This document shows positions 43,128 through 52,452 of a stretch of 64,000 bases of DNA, one piece after another. The notes below the pieces were generated by a model. The model searched no databases. It saw only the letters and a list, made by a program, of their open reading frames with translations, and was not told where the DNA came from. Made by a program: the position numbers and the translations under genes. The stretch's first letter is position 1; each line of letters opens with the position of its first letter. Source of the stretch: Culturomica sp. (GTDB lineage: Bacteria > Bacteroidota > Bacteroidia > Bacteroidales > Marinifilaceae); contig JAISVB010000069.1 of NCBI GenBank assembly GCA_031271755.1, forward strand, positions 1 to 64,000, read 5' to 3'.

Positions 43128-44186
43128 ATGGCAAAGCGGGAAGCGTTTCAGGCGTCCGTGGACGGAAAACAGACGGATCTGTATCTTTTGAAAAACAGAA
43201 ACGGAATAGAGGTTGCCGTGACCAATTACGGAGCTTTTATCGTTTCCGTGCTGGTGCCGGACAGAGCCGGGAACTACGCGGATGTGGTGCTGGGGCACGA
43301 CACGCTCGAAGAGTACTTGCACGCTCCGGAACCTTACCTGGGGTCTGTGATCGGGCGTTACGGGAACCGCATCGCCGGCGGCAAATTCACCCTGGAAGGA
43401 AAAGAGTATACTTTGGCCGTGAACAACGGCCCCAATTCGTTGCACGGCGGGTTGAAAGGGTTCAACGCCAAAGTCTGGGAAGTGCTCTCGCACACTCCGC
43501 AATCCATCCGGATGAAATACCTGTCGGTGGACGGGGAGGAGGGATTTCCCGGTAATCTGGAGGCCATGCTGACATACAGCCTGAACGACGGAAACGGCTT
43601 GGAGATCTCGTACGAAGCGACGACGGACAAGACAACCCTGGTCAACCTGACCCAGCACTCCTTCTTCAATCTCTCCGGGCAGGGGAACCCGACCCGGCCC
43701 GTTACGGATCACCTGCTGACGATCCATGCCGATTTTTATACCCCGATAGACGAAGTATCCATTCCGACCGGAGAGATCCGTAAGGTAGAAGGAACCCCGA
43801 TGGATTTCCGTACGTCCCGGGCAATCGGAGAGCGGATCGACGCCCCCTTCGGACAGTTGATTTTCGGGAAAGGATACGACCATTGCTATGTCTTGAAAAA
43901 ACGGGAAACCGGAGAACTTTCGTATGCAGCCCATGTGGAAGATCCCCAAAGCGGGCGTCTGCTGGAGGTCTATACAACGGAACCGGGCGTACAGCTCTAT
44001 ACGGGCAACTGGCTCGGTGGATTCCGGGGAAAGAATGGGGCAACTTATCCGGAGCGGAGCGCCTTTTGCCTGGAAACACAGCATTTTCCCGACAGTCCGA
44101 ACAAACCCCATTTCCCTTCGGCGGTGCTTCGGCCGGGAGAGAGGTACCGGCAAACCTGTATATACAAATTTGGAGTTGTAAAATAA
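43128..44186 (+). CDS. galM: Aldose 1-epimerase (galactose mutarotase)
   Basis: The 352-residue protein has the GalM pattern: AVTNYGAFIVSVLVPDRAGNYADVVLG at about 24, GSVIGRYGNRIAGGKFTLEG at about 75 with the substrate-binding Asn-Arg, NLTQHSFFNLSGQG with the catalytic His at about 175, and FCLETQHFPDSPN with the catalytic Glu at about 308. It interconverts alpha and beta galactose so that galactokinase can use it. It is the first gene of galM-transporter-galK. No signal peptide is seen, so it acts in the cytoplasm. Confidence 0.93.
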   Translation: MAKREAFQASVDGKQTDLYLLKNRNGIEVAVTNYGAFIVSVLVPDRAGNYADVVLGHDTLEEYLHAPEPYLGSVIGRYGNRIAGGKFTLEGKEYTLAVNNGPNSLHGGLKGFNAKVWEVLSHTPQSIRMKYLSVDGEEGFPGNLEAMLTYSLNDGNGLEISYEATTDKTTLVNLTQHSFFNLSGQGNPTRPVTDHLLTIHADFYTPIDEVSIPTGEIRKVEGTPMDFRTSRAIGERIDAPFGQLIFGKGYDHCYVLKKRETGELSYAAHVEDPQSGRLLEVYTTEPGVQLYTGNWLGGFRGKNGATYPERSAFCLETQHFPDSPNKPHFPSAVLRPGERYRQTCIYKFGVVK

Positions 44187-44219
44187 GAAATTCAATCAAT
44201 TAACACTAAATTCAATCGT

Positions 44220-45530
44220 ATGACACAGTCAAAAAAGCAAGGTAACATTGCAGCCATTATTGTGATGATCTTCCTGTTCGGGATGATCTCTTTTGTGACC
44301 AACCTGGCCTCGCCGATGGGGGAGATTTTGAAACAGCAGTTCCAAGTGGCCAACTGGGTGGGGACACTGGGTGTTTTCGCCAATTTTATTGCGTATGCGG
44401 TGATGGGGATCCCCGCCGGACTCATGCTCGACAAATGGGGCTATAAAAAAACAGGTTTAACGGCGATTGCCGTGGGATTTATCGGTGTGGGCATCCAGAC
44501 CCTTTCGGGTACCATTGACAATGCATCGGCGATGATTGTATACCTGCTCGGCGCATTTATCGCCGGTTTCTCCATGTGCTTACTGAACACGGTGGTAAAT
44601 CCGATGCTCAACAACCTCGGCGGTGGCGGGAATCGGGGCAATCAGTTGATCCAGATCGGTGGATCGTTCAATTCGCTTTGCGGAACCACAGTGATCATTA
44701 TGACCGGTATTTTGATCCCGGAAATCACCAAAGCCCAGATCAGCGACGTGTTTCCCTTGATGCTTACAGCTTTGGCTGTTTTTGCTCTGGCATTTGTGGT
44801 GATTGCGTTTACGGCTATTCCCGAAAAGAAGAAGGATACAACGGTTGTGGTGAAGGAAAAATCGGCTTACGGCCCGCTTTCGTTCCGCCATTTTGTATTG
44901 GGCGCCATAGCTATTTTTGTCTATGTGGGCGTGGAAGTGGGGATTCCCAATGTGTTGCAAAAATGGTTGCAGAATGACAGTGTGATGGCTGAGATGTTCG
45001 GCGCCTCGGCGAATGCCATTGCCGCCTCGGTTGCAGGAACATATTGGTTTTTGATGCTGATTGGGCGTTTGGCCGGCGCGGCTATTGCCCAAAAGGTATC
45101 GTCCAAATCCATGTTGGTCGGCGTTTCGTTGCTTGGTTTGGTGTTAGTGGTGGTGGCGATCTTCCTGCCGACACAAACCATGTTGAATTTGCCGGTGTTC
45201 AAAAATGAACCGGGTGCTTTGTTCGGACTTGTGAACGTTCCGCTTAGCGCCGCCTTGTTGGTGTTGTGCGGACTCTGCACGTCCGTTATGTGGGGAGGCG
45301 TTTTCAATTTAGCTGTGGAGGGCCTTGGAAAATACACGGAGAAGGCATCAGGCTATTTTATGGTGCTCGTTTGCGGCGGTGGCGTATTGACCTTGTTGCA
45401 AAACTGGATTATTGACATTACCGGAGGAAACTACCTGGTGAGTTATTGGGTCATTGTCGCCGGTCTTGTATACCTGCTGTACTATGCTTTGATCGGTTCT
45501 AAGAACGTGAATAAAAACATTCCGGTATAA
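44220..45530 (+). CDS. Sugar MFS transporter (FHS family, probable galactose/glucose)
   Basis: The 436-residue membrane protein has about 12 hydrophobic segments. It belongs to the FucP/GluP (FHS) group judging from NIAAIIVMIFLFGMISFVTNLASPMGEIL at the N-terminus, GIPAGLMLDKWGYKKTG after helix 2 and NTVVNPMLNNLGGGGNRGNQLIQIGGSFNSLCG in helices 4-5. These are proton-coupled importers of fucose, galactose or glucose. Position between galM and galK makes galactose the likely substrate. It follows galM by 33 bp, and galK begins 1 bp after its stop. Confidence 0.87.
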   Translation: MTQSKKQGNIAAIIVMIFLFGMISFVTNLASPMGEILKQQFQVANWVGTLGVFANFIAYAVMGIPAGLMLDKWGYKKTGLTAIAVGFIGVGIQTLSGTIDNASAMIVYLLGAFIAGFSMCLLNTVVNPMLNNLGGGGNRGNQLIQIGGSFNSLCGTTVIIMTGILIPEITKAQISDVFPLMLTALAVFALAFVVIAFTAIPEKKKDTTVVVKEKSAYGPLSFRHFVLGAIAIFVYVGVEVGIPNVLQKWLQNDSVMAEMFGASANAIAASVAGTYWFLMLIGRLAGAAIAQKVSSKSMLVGVSLLGLVLVVVAIFLPTQTMLNLPVFKNEPGALFGLVNVPLSAALLVLCGLCTSVMWGGVFNLAVEGLGKYTEKASGYFMVLVCGGGVLTLLQNWIIDITGGNYLVSYWVIVAGLVYLLYYALIGSKNVNKNIPV

Positions 45531-45531
45531 A

Positions 45532-46680
45532 ATGGACACGGCAAGAGTACGGGAAACGTTCCGGGAAAAATTCGGGACGGAAGGAATGCTCTACTTTTCC
45601 CCGGGCCGCATCAACCTGATCGGGGAACACACCGATTACAACGGGGGATGCGTACTGCCCGGCGCTATCGACAAAGGGATATTGGCGGAGATCAAACCGA
45701 ACGGGAGCGACAAGGTGCGGGCTTACGCGCTCGACCTGGACGATTACGCCGAATTCGGTCTGAACGAAGCCGACAAGCCGGCAGCCTCCTGGGCTTGCTA
45801 CATTTTCGGCGTGTGCCGGGAGATGCAAAAGAGAGGGGCGAAATTGGAGGGATTCGATACGGTCTTTTCCGGCGATGTCCCGCTGGGGGCCGGCCTCTCT
45901 TCGTCGGCCGCTCTGGAAAGTGCCTTTGGTTTCGCCCTGAATGAGATCTTCCGTTTGGGATTCGATAAAAAAGAGTTGGTGCTGATCGGCCAGAAAACGG
46001 AGCACAACTACTGCGGTGTAAATTGCGGCATCATGGATCAGTTCGCTTCGCTCTTTGGAAAAGAGGGGCACCTGATCCGCTTGGATTGCAGCACCATGGA
46101 GTACGAATACGTCCCTTTTGATCCGAAAGGATACCGGGTGGTACTGGTGGATTCCGTGACCAAACACGAGTTGGTGGGTTCTCCCTACAACAAACGACGT
46201 CAATCCTGCGAAAACGCTGCGACGGCCATCGCAGCAAAGCATCCGGAGGTAAAATTCTTGGCGGATGCCGATATGGAGATGCTGGAAGAGGTGAAAGACG
46301 CCATCAGCGAAGAGGATTATAAGCGGGCTGCCTATGCCATCCAGGAGAACGAACGGTTGGTGAATACCTGCGACGCTCTCAAAAAGGGGGATTACGCAAC
46401 GGTGGGAAAAAACATGTATGCCACCCATCGCGGAATGAGCAAACTGTACGAAGTGAGCACGGAAGAGCTGGATTTTCTGAACGACGTGGCCGAAGCGTGC
46501 GGAGTGACCGGCTCGCGCATCATGGGCGGCGGCTTCGGCGGCTGCACCATCAACGTGGTTCCGGAGGATAAATACGACGCTTTTATTGCGACGGCTGTTG
46601 CGAAGTTCAAAGCAAAGTACGGCAAGGAGCCGAAGATCTATCCGGTAAAGATCAGCGACGGCGCCAGACGCCTGACTTGA
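45532..46680 (+). CDS. galK: Galactokinase
   Basis: The 382-residue GHMP kinase has the galactokinase signature GRINLIGEHTDYNGGCVLP (about 24-42), the ATP-binding motif GAGLSSSAALE (about 119), CGIMDQFASLFGKEG with the catalytic Asp (about 165) and MGGGFGGCTI (about 338). It phosphorylates galactose to galactose-1-phosphate. galT and galE are not adjacent. It is the last gene of the operon, closed by the terminator at 46701. Confidence 0.95.
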   Translation: MDTARVRETFREKFGTEGMLYFSPGRINLIGEHTDYNGGCVLPGAIDKGILAEIKPNGSDKVRAYALDLDDYAEFGLNEADKPAASWACYIFGVCREMQKRGAKLEGFDTVFSGDVPLGAGLSSSAALESAFGFALNEIFRLGFDKKELVLIGQKTEHNYCGVNCGIMDQFASLFGKEGHLIRLDCSTMEYEYVPFDPKGYRVVLVDSVTKHELVGSPYNKRRQSCENAATAIAAKHPEVKFLADADMEMLEEVKDAISEEDYKRAAYAIQENERLVNTCDALKKGDYATVGKNMYATHRGMSKLYEVSTEELDFLNDVAEACGVTGSRIMGGGFGGCTINVVPEDKYDAFIATAVAKFKAKYGKEPKIYPVKISDGARRLT

Positions 46681-46700
46681 TTTTCTTTCAGAATTGATTT

Positions 46701-46740
46701 GAAGAGTGCGGGAAGCAATTCTCCGCACTCTTCTTTTTTT
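46701..46740 (+). terminator. Terminator of the galactose operon
   Basis: GAAGAGTGCGG (46701-46711) pairs with CCGCACTCTTC (46723-46733), followed by seven T. Confidence 0.9.
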
Positions 46741-46752
46741 AATTTTCGTGCA

Positions 46753-46784
46753 TTTGCTCTGCGCAGAAAGAAACACTACCTTTG
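46753..46784 (+). promoter_or_regulatory. Promoter of the rmlD-like gene
   Basis: A -33 TTTG at 46753-46756 and a -7 TACCTTTG at 46777-46784 are 20 nt apart, a textbook Bacteroidota promoter. The ATG is at 46813. Confidence 0.75.
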
Positions 46785-46812
46785 CAAACGAAGCAAATGA
46801 AATTGTAAACAG

Positions 46813-47670
46813 ATGAATATATTGGTAACCGGAGCCAACGGTCAGTTGGGACAGGCGTTCAAAAAGGTGGGATTTCCCGCTTTGGACGAGGTATTTTACA
46901 CCGATGTGGAGGAGTTGGATATCACGGATCTCCAGGCAATCGAAAAATTCGTACAGGCCAACGAAATCGATACGATCATAAACTGTGCGGCCTATACGGC
47001 GGTGGACAGGGCGGAAGAGGAGCCGGAAGCGGCCATGCGGATCAACCGGGACGCTGTGGCGAATTTGGCGGAGGTTGCGGCCCAAGAGGCTTGTCTGCTG
47101 CTGCATGTATCCACCGATTATGTATTTGACGGGAACGCCGCAGAGCCTTACACGGAAAAGAGCCGGGTAAACCCGCAGGGGGTGTACGGTAAAACCAAAT
47201 TGGCCGGGGAACAGGCCGTTAAAACCTCCGGATGCTTAGCGATCATTGTGCGTACAGCCTGGCTCTATTCCGAATTCGGGCACAACTTTGTCAAGACGAT
47301 CCGGAAAGCAGCCCGGGAGAAAGGAGAGCTGAAAGTGGTGGCGGATCAGGTGGGGACGCCGACCTATGCAGCAGACCTGGCGCGGGCCATTGTGCGGATC
47401 CTGGATTCGGCCGACGTAGCCGACCACACCGGCATATATCACTACTCCAACGAAGGGATCTGTTCGTGGTACGACTTTGCGGCGGAGATTGTCCGGCAAA
47501 GCGGCATTGATTGCAAAATAGATCCGGTCACAACGGATCAATACCCGGTAAAAGCGAAACGCCCCGCTTATTCCGTATTGGACAAGACCAAGATCCAAAA
47601 GACCTTCGACGTGGAGGTGCCGGCGTGGCAGGAAGCTCTGAGTCGTTGTTTACAGGGGATGGAAGCGTAG
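46813..47670 (+). CDS. rfbD: dTDP-4-dehydrorhamnose reductase
   Basis: The 285-residue short-chain reductase has TGANGQLGQAF for NAD(P)H binding, CAAYTAVDRAEEEPE at about 58, STDYVFDG at about 100 and YGKTKLAGEQAV with the catalytic Tyr-Lys at about 126. It also has GTPTYAADLA (about 180), typical of RmlD, which makes dTDP-L-rhamnose. No other rml gene is beside it, so it works with enzymes encoded elsewhere, or acts on a related nucleotide sugar. Confidence 0.88.
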   Translation: MNILVTGANGQLGQAFKKVGFPALDEVFYTDVEELDITDLQAIEKFVQANEIDTIINCAAYTAVDRAEEEPEAAMRINRDAVANLAEVAAQEACLLLHVSTDYVFDGNAAEPYTEKSRVNPQGVYGKTKLAGEQAVKTSGCLAIIVRTAWLYSEFGHNFVKTIRKAAREKGELKVVADQVGTPTYAADLARAIVRILDSADVADHTGIYHYSNEGICSWYDFAAEIVRQSGIDCKIDPVTTDQYPVKAKRPAYSVLDKTKIQKTFDVEVPAWQEALSRCLQGMEA

Positions 47671-47700
47671 TGATCCCGTTCGAATGCTTGAAATTCCGGT

Positions 47701-48228
47701 ATGTTCAGTTTTGCAGCCATAGATTTTGAAACGGCCAATCGCGAGCCTTCCAGCGTGTGTAGCGTGGGGGTTGTGGTGGTCAGGGAGGGGATGATCGCGG
47801 AGAAATTCTACAAATTGATACGTCCGGCCCCCGATTATTACAACCGCTGGGCGACGGAGATCCACGGACTGGATCGTCGCGATACGGCGAATGCCGCGCC
47901 TTTTCCCGAAGTGTGGCGGAAAATCGCCCCCGCTCTGGCGGGTTTGTCCTTCGTCGCCCACAACAGCCCGTTTGACGAAGGCTGTCTGCGCAGCGTGCAT
48001 GCACATTACGGGATGGGGTATCCGGGCTATACATTCCACTGCACCTGCCGGATGGCGCGCAAAGCCTTTCCGCACCTGCCCAACCACCGTCTGGGAACCG
48101 TTTCCGCCCACATCGGCTACGACCTTTCCAACCACCACCACGCCTTGGCCGACGCCGAAGCCTGCGCCGAGATCGCCCTGCACATCCTGCACCGGATGCA
48201 AAAAAACGAGGGAGGGATCACTTTTTAG
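47701..48228 (+). CDS. DnaQ-family 3'-5' exonuclease (DEDDh)
   Basis: This 175-residue protein has exonuclease motif I AAIDFETAN (Asp and Glu, residues 5-13), motif II around FVAHNSPFDEGCL (about 85-97) and motif III with HHALADAEACAEIAL (about 140-154; His and Asp). Only the exonuclease domain is present, as in many small Bacteroidota DnaQ-like proteins annotated as DNA polymerase III epsilon. It may proofread or process nucleic acid; no specific partner can be named. The stop overlaps that of the convergent MscS gene by 4 bp. Confidence 0.85.
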   Translation: MFSFAAIDFETANREPSSVCSVGVVVVREGMIAEKFYKLIRPAPDYYNRWATEIHGLDRRDTANAAPFPEVWRKIAPALAGLSFVAHNSPFDEGCLRSVHAHYGMGYPGYTFHCTCRMARKAFPHLPNHRLGTVSAHIGYDLSNHHHALADAEACAEIALHILHRMQKNEGGITF

Positions 48229-49067
48229 TTTTGCTGCAGGCGCACCTCCATGTGGGGAAGCGGGGAGCGGAGGATTTTTTCCGCTGCAAAGGCTTTGTAC
48301 ACCTTTTCGTTCATGTCGAAAAAGAGATCGCCGTAGTCGGCCGCTTTTACCCACGCCCGGACAACGATGGTAACGGCGCTTGCTTCCAAGGAGTTCAACG
48401 CGATAAAGCAGGCGGGGTCTTTCAATACCCGGGCATCCTCCTGTACCAATTTTCCGATGACGGCTTTGGCTTTGTCGTAATCTTCCCCGTAAGCGACGGC
48501 GAATGTCCAATCCACCCGCCGGGTGGCGGCTTTGGAGTAGTTGATCATGGTGCTGGTGGAGAGGCCGCCGTTGGGAATAATGATGGTTTTGTTATCGCCG
48601 GTTGTGAGGATGGTGTTAAAGATCTGGATCTCCTGAACGGTTCCGCTCTGTCCCTGCGCTTCGATAAAATCCCCGATCTTGAAGGGTTTGAACAACAGGA
48701 TCATCACCCCGCCGGCAAAATTTTGCAACGTTCCGCTCAGCGCCATGCCGATGGCAACGCCGGCGGAGGCGAACAGGGCGATAAAAGAGCTGGTTTCAAT
48801 TCCTAAGATGCTGATAATAATGATGATCAGTATAAAATTCAGGGTGATGCCAACCAAACTTTTCAGAAAAGAGAACAGAGAAGGTTCTATGCCTCTTTTC
48901 TGCATAATAGCTGTAATTAAGCGATTGATCCGGCGGACGATCCAGCGGCCGATCAGAAAAACAACGATCGCCGCCAGCAATTTGGTGCCGAACGTGACGG
49001 AAATGTCCGATAATTTGCCTGCCAGCACCTGCCAGTTAAACGAAGAGGGACGAAGCAATTCTTCCAT
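48225..49067 (-). CDS. Small-conductance mechanosensitive channel (MscS family)
   Basis: The 280-residue protein has three transmembrane helices in residues 25-130. TM3 is FIALFASAGVAIGMALSGTLQNFAGGVMILLFKPFKIGD, the Gly/Ala-rich pore helix. A beta domain with IIPNGGLSTSTMINYS and a C-terminal alpha/beta domain with AVTIVVRAWVKAADYGDLFFDM follow. It releases solutes on hypo-osmotic shock and opens as a heptamer. The -7 box is at 49105-49112, divergent from argS. Confidence 0.9.
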   Translation of the reverse strand: MEELLRPSSFNWQVLAGKLSDISVTFGTKLLAAIVVFLIGRWIVRRINRLITAIMQKRGIEPSLFSFLKSLVGITLNFILIIIIISILGIETSSFIALFASAGVAIGMALSGTLQNFAGGVMILLFKPFKIGDFIEAQGQSGTVQEIQIFNTILTTGDNKTIIIPNGGLSTSTMINYSKAATRRVDWTFAVAYGEDYDKAKAVIGKLVQEDARVLKDPACFIALNSLEASAVTIVVRAWVKAADYGDLFFDMNEKVYKAFAAEKILRSPLPHMEVRLQQN

Positions 49068-49104
49068 AAATTTACGTATTTAAGTTACTGTTATTTTTCT
49101 CCCG

Positions 49105-49140
49105 CAAACTTATGCAATTAATTCAATAATTGTACCTTTG
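49105..49140. promoter_or_regulatory. Divergent promoters for mscS and argS
   Basis: The complement of 49105-49112 reads TAAGTTTG (for mscS). TACCTTTG at 49133-49140 is on the plus strand for argS, whose ATG is at 49181. Confidence 0.6.
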
Positions 49141-49180
49141 TATCTTCTGAATTTTTGTCCGACCATTTAACAGAGAATAG

Positions 49181-50968
49181 ATGAGTATTGAAAAGTTGTT
49201 GACAGAGAAAGTGATCGAGGCCGTGAAGCAATGCTACGGAGCGGATATTGCAGAGCAGGACATCCAATTGCAGCCGACCCGCAAGGAGTTCTCCGGCGAC
49301 CTGACCGTGGTGGTCTTTCCGTTTACGCGCTATTCGCGTAAATCGCCGGAAGAGACCGGAAAAGAGCTGGGGGAGTACCTGAAGCGCAACATCCCGGAGA
49401 TCTCCGATTACAATGTGATCAAGGGCTTTTTGAACATAGTCGTCTCCTCGGCCTACTGGCTGGGGGAACTGAACCGGGTGGCGGAAACGCCCCGTTACGG
49501 CTACGCAGCGGAAAAGAGCGGCCGGAAATACATGATCGAATACTCCTCTCCCAATACCAATAAGCCGCTTCACCTGGGGCACATTCGGAACAACCTGCTC
49601 GGGTGGTCGGTGTCCGAAATCCAAAAAGCCAACGGGCACGAAGTGAAGATGGTCAATCTGGTGAACGACCGCGGCATTCACATCTGCAAGAGCATGCTTG
49701 CATGGCAGAAGTTTGCCGGCGGGGCGACGCCGGAAAGCACCGGCACAAAGGGCGACCATTTTGTCGGGGAGTATTACGTGCGTTTTGACAGGGCGTACAA
49801 GGAGGAGATCCGGCAACTGATGGCCGGCGGCATGGACGAAGAGGAGGCGAAAAAGCAGGCGCCCATCCTGCAGGAGGCGCAGGAGATGCTCCGCAAATGG
49901 GAGGCAGGCGACGAAGAGACCGTTTCCCTGTGGCGGACCATGAACGATTGGGTGCTGGCGGGCTTCGACGAGACATACCGGCTGATGGGCGTGGGTTTCG
50001 ACAAGATCTATTTTGAATCGGAAACCTACAAACAGGGGAGGGATCTGGTGTTGCAGGGCTTGGAAAAGGGAGTGCTTTACCGAAAGGATACCGGAAGCAT
50101 CTGGGCCGATCTGACCGGGGACGGATTGGATCACAAATTGCTGTTGCGGGACGACGGCACCTCCGTTTACATGACACAGGACATCGGAACGGCCTACCAG
50201 CGGTTCCGGGAGTTCGACATGGACGAAATGGTCTATGTGGTGGGGAATGAACAGAACTACCACTTTCAGGTGTTGTCGCTGATCTGCGGCAAGCTGGGAT
50301 TTGGCTGGTCGGACAAGATCCGGCACCTGTCGTACGGAATGGTGGAGCTGCCGGAAGGGAAGATGAAATCGCGGGAAGGGACGGTGGTGGACGCCGATGA
50401 CCTGATGCAGGAGATGATCCGGACGGCGAAAGAGATGTCGGAAGAGGCCGGGAAGTTAGGCGGATACAGCGAAGAAGAGGCGCAGGAGGTGCACCGGAAA
50501 GTGGCCTTGGGCGCTTTGAAATATTTTATTCTGAAAGTGGATCCGAAAAAGACCATGATGTTCAACCCCAAAGAGTCCATCGACTTCAACGGGAACACCG
50601 GGCCTTTCATTCAATACACGTATGCCCGGATCCGCTCTATTTTACGGAAAGCCGCGGAAGCCGGGATCGATCTGAAACCGGGCGATACATCGTTGGCGAT
50701 CTCCGTCAAAGAGCAGGAGTTGATCAAACTGATCGTTAAACTGCCCGCTGTGGTGAAAGAGGCCGGCGAAACATACAGCCCGGCGTTACTGGCCAACTAC
50801 GCCTACGAATTGGCCAAAGAGTTCAACCAGTTTTACCACGACTTCTCCGTGTTGAAGGAGGAGAACGAAGCGCTGCGGAATTTCCGGCTGCTGTTGGCCG
50901 GACAGTGTGCGGAAGCGTTGAAAAATTCCTTGGGCATGTTGGGTATCGAGATGCCCGAGCGGATGTAA
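49181..50968 (+). CDS. argS: Arginyl-tRNA synthetase
   Basis: This 595-residue class I synthetase has the N-terminal Add1 domain (about 1-110), the HIGH-type SPNTNKPLHLGHIRNN (about 124), Asp-rich ANGHEVKMVNLVNDRG, the KMSKS-type GKMKSREGTVVDADDL (about 392) and a C-terminal all-helical DALR anticodon domain ending in LGIEMPERM. It charges tRNA-Arg. The upstream -7 box is at 49133. Four more genes follow on the plus strand with short gaps or overlaps and are probably transcribed with it. Confidence 0.95.
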   Translation: MSIEKLLTEKVIEAVKQCYGADIAEQDIQLQPTRKEFSGDLTVVVFPFTRYSRKSPEETGKELGEYLKRNIPEISDYNVIKGFLNIVVSSAYWLGELNRVAETPRYGYAAEKSGRKYMIEYSSPNTNKPLHLGHIRNNLLGWSVSEIQKANGHEVKMVNLVNDRGIHICKSMLAWQKFAGGATPESTGTKGDHFVGEYYVRFDRAYKEEIRQLMAGGMDEEEAKKQAPILQEAQEMLRKWEAGDEETVSLWRTMNDWVLAGFDETYRLMGVGFDKIYFESETYKQGRDLVLQGLEKGVLYRKDTGSIWADLTGDGLDHKLLLRDDGTSVYMTQDIGTAYQRFREFDMDEMVYVVGNEQNYHFQVLSLICGKLGFGWSDKIRHLSYGMVELPEGKMKSREGTVVDADDLMQEMIRTAKEMSEEAGKLGGYSEEEAQEVHRKVALGALKYFILKVDPKKTMMFNPKESIDFNGNTGPFIQYTYARIRSILRKAAEAGIDLKPGDTSLAISVKEQELIKLIVKLPAVVKEAGETYSPALLANYAYELAKEFNQFYHDFSVLKEENEALRNFRLLLAGQCAEALKNSLGMLGIEMPERM

Positions 50969-50995
50969 AAACCAACCATAAAATTGAAATAAGCC

Positions 50996-51613
50996 ATGCA
51001 ACGAAATTTACTATTTATCGTATTGTCACTGTGTATTTTGGGATGTTCCGGCTCCCAAAGCGGTAAAAAAGAGTCAACAACAATGGAAAACGGAGAGAAA
51101 AAGGGGGTATTTCAACCCATCAGCCCTGAAGAGATCACCGGCAATACCATCAAGACCATCGGCAGGGATTGGATGTTGGTAACGGCCGGAACAAAAGAAA
51201 AATTCAACACCATGACAGCCAGTTGGGGAGGCATCGGACACCTGTGGAACAAGCCCGTCGCCTTTATTTTTATCCGTCCCCAGCGTTACACCTTCGGTTT
51301 CCTCGAAGAGCAGGAGTCGTTCACCCTTTCGTTTTTCGGCGGACAATACCGGGAGGCGCTGACCGTTTGCGGAACGCTCTCCGGCCGGGACGTGAACAAA
51401 GTAGAACGGGCGGGCCTCACCCCGCATTATACGGAAAACGGGAACGTAGCATTCGAAGAAGCCGTGTTGGTGTTGGAGTGCAAAAAGCTGTACGCCGACT
51501 TTTTTCACAAAGAGTCCTTTATAGACACCAATATTGTACAGTTGGATTATCCCGAAGAGGATTTTCACAAGGTGTACATTGCGGAAATCGTGAACGTATG
51601 GGAGAAAAAATAA
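50996..51613 (+). CDS. Flavin-reductase-like protein with lipoprotein signal
   Basis: The 205-residue protein has a lipoprotein-type N-terminus (MQRNLLFIVLSLCILGCSGSQ). It continues into a flavin reductase-like FMN-binding split-barrel: NTMTASWGGIGHLWNKPVAFIFIRPQRYTFGFLE (about 71-104), FTLSFFGGQYREALTVCGTLSG, and a C-terminal strand FHKVYIAEIVNVWEKK. Most members of this family are cytoplasmic and lack the signal. The second in-frame Met (about residue 30, MENGEKKGVF) would give a cytoplasmic form of usual length. The stop overlaps the next gene's start by 16 bp. Confidence 0.75.
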   Translation: MQRNLLFIVLSLCILGCSGSQSGKKESTTMENGEKKGVFQPISPEEITGNTIKTIGRDWMLVTAGTKEKFNTMTASWGGIGHLWNKPVAFIFIRPQRYTFGFLEEQESFTLSFFGGQYREALTVCGTLSGRDVNKVERAGLTPHYTENGNVAFEEAVLVLECKKLYADFFHKESFIDTNIVQLDYPEEDFHKVYIAEIVNVWEKK

Positions 51614-52452
51614 CCGGGAATAAAACCAATTTCCACAGCCACAGCCTGTTCTGTGACGGAAAAGCTCCTTTAGAAGCATTTGTAAAATCGGCTGTAGAGG
51701 CCGGTTTTACTGCTTATGGGGTATCGTCGCACGCCCCGCTGCCTTTTAAAACAGCGTGGAACATGGATCGCGAAGAGGTGCCGGCCTATCTTCGGGAGAT
51801 GGAGCGCCTGAAGGAGGTGTACCGGGACCGGATCGCGCTCTACACCGGCATGGAGATCGATTACCTGAACGAAGTCTGGAATCCGGCTTCGGATTATTTT
51901 CAGCAGTTGCCGTTGGATTTCCGGATCGGTTCCGTGCATCTGGTCTATACGCCGGAAGGGGAGATCGTGGACACGGATACCGGTGCAGAGAGCTTTAAAC
52001 AACTGATTGCCGACCACTTTGCGGGCAGTTTGGAGGCGATTGTCGGAGCCTGTTTCGAAGCCTCTCTGCAGTTGGTGGAGAAAGGAGGCTTTGATTTTAT
52101 CGGGCATCCGAACAAGATCGCGTTCAATGCCGAAGCGTACCGTCCCGGAGCGACCGGGGAGCCGTGGTACAAAGTGCATGTCGGCCGTCTTTTCGAAGCG
52201 TTGAAAGAAAATCACATCATGGTGGAGATCAATACCAAAGCTTACCTGACCAAAGGATGCTTTTTCCCGGATCGCTCCCTGTTCGGGTGGTTGAAAGAGT
52301 TGGAACTGCCGGTGGTGGTCAACTCCGACGCCCACCGGCCGGAGTTGGTGGACGCCGGGCGGCGGGAAGCGTTGAAAGCGTTGAAAGAGAGCGGTATTCG
52401 TTCTGTGATGGAGTTGGAGGCCGGAAGTTGGGTACCTAAAGAAATTGTTTGA
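51598..52452 (+). CDS. PHP-family histidinol-phosphatase-like enzyme
   Basis: This 284-residue protein begins with NFHSHSLFCDGKAPLEAFVKSA, the first PHP metal motif (H-x-H). Further ligand segments are GVSSHAPLPF (about 42), GMEIDYLNE (about 85), FRIGSVHLVY (about 107), FIGHPNK (about 163) and VVNSDAHRPE (about 240). These match HisK-type histidinol phosphatases of the PHP superfamily, which use three metals. No his biosynthesis gene adjoins it, so another small phosphate ester could be the substrate. The ATG at 51598 overlaps the end of the upstream gene by 16 bp. Confidence 0.85.
   Translation: MGEKITGNKTNFHSHSLFCDGKAPLEAFVKSAVEAGFTAYGVSSHAPLPFKTAWNMDREEVPAYLREMERLKEVYRDRIALYTGMEIDYLNEVWNPASDYFQQLPLDFRIGSVHLVYTPEGEIVDTDTGAESFKQLIADHFAGSLEAIVGACFEASLQLVEKGGFDFIGHPNKIAFNAEAYRPGATGEPWYKVHVGRLFEALKENHIMVEINTKAYLTKGCFFPDRSLFGWLKELELPVVVNSDAHRPELVDAGRREALKALKESGIRSVMELEAGSWVPKEIV

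Noticed and set aside
43020..44195. 391-codon minus-strand open frame over galM
   Set aside because: It is antisense to galM, which has intact catalytic His and Glu motifs.
45499..47106. 535-codon minus-strand open frame across galK and the start of rfbD
   Set aside because: It is antisense to two genes with clear family motifs and crosses a terminator and a promoter.
49118..50326. 402-codon minus-strand open frame inside argS
   Set aside because: It is antisense to the catalytic domain of arginyl-tRNA synthetase; no family feature.
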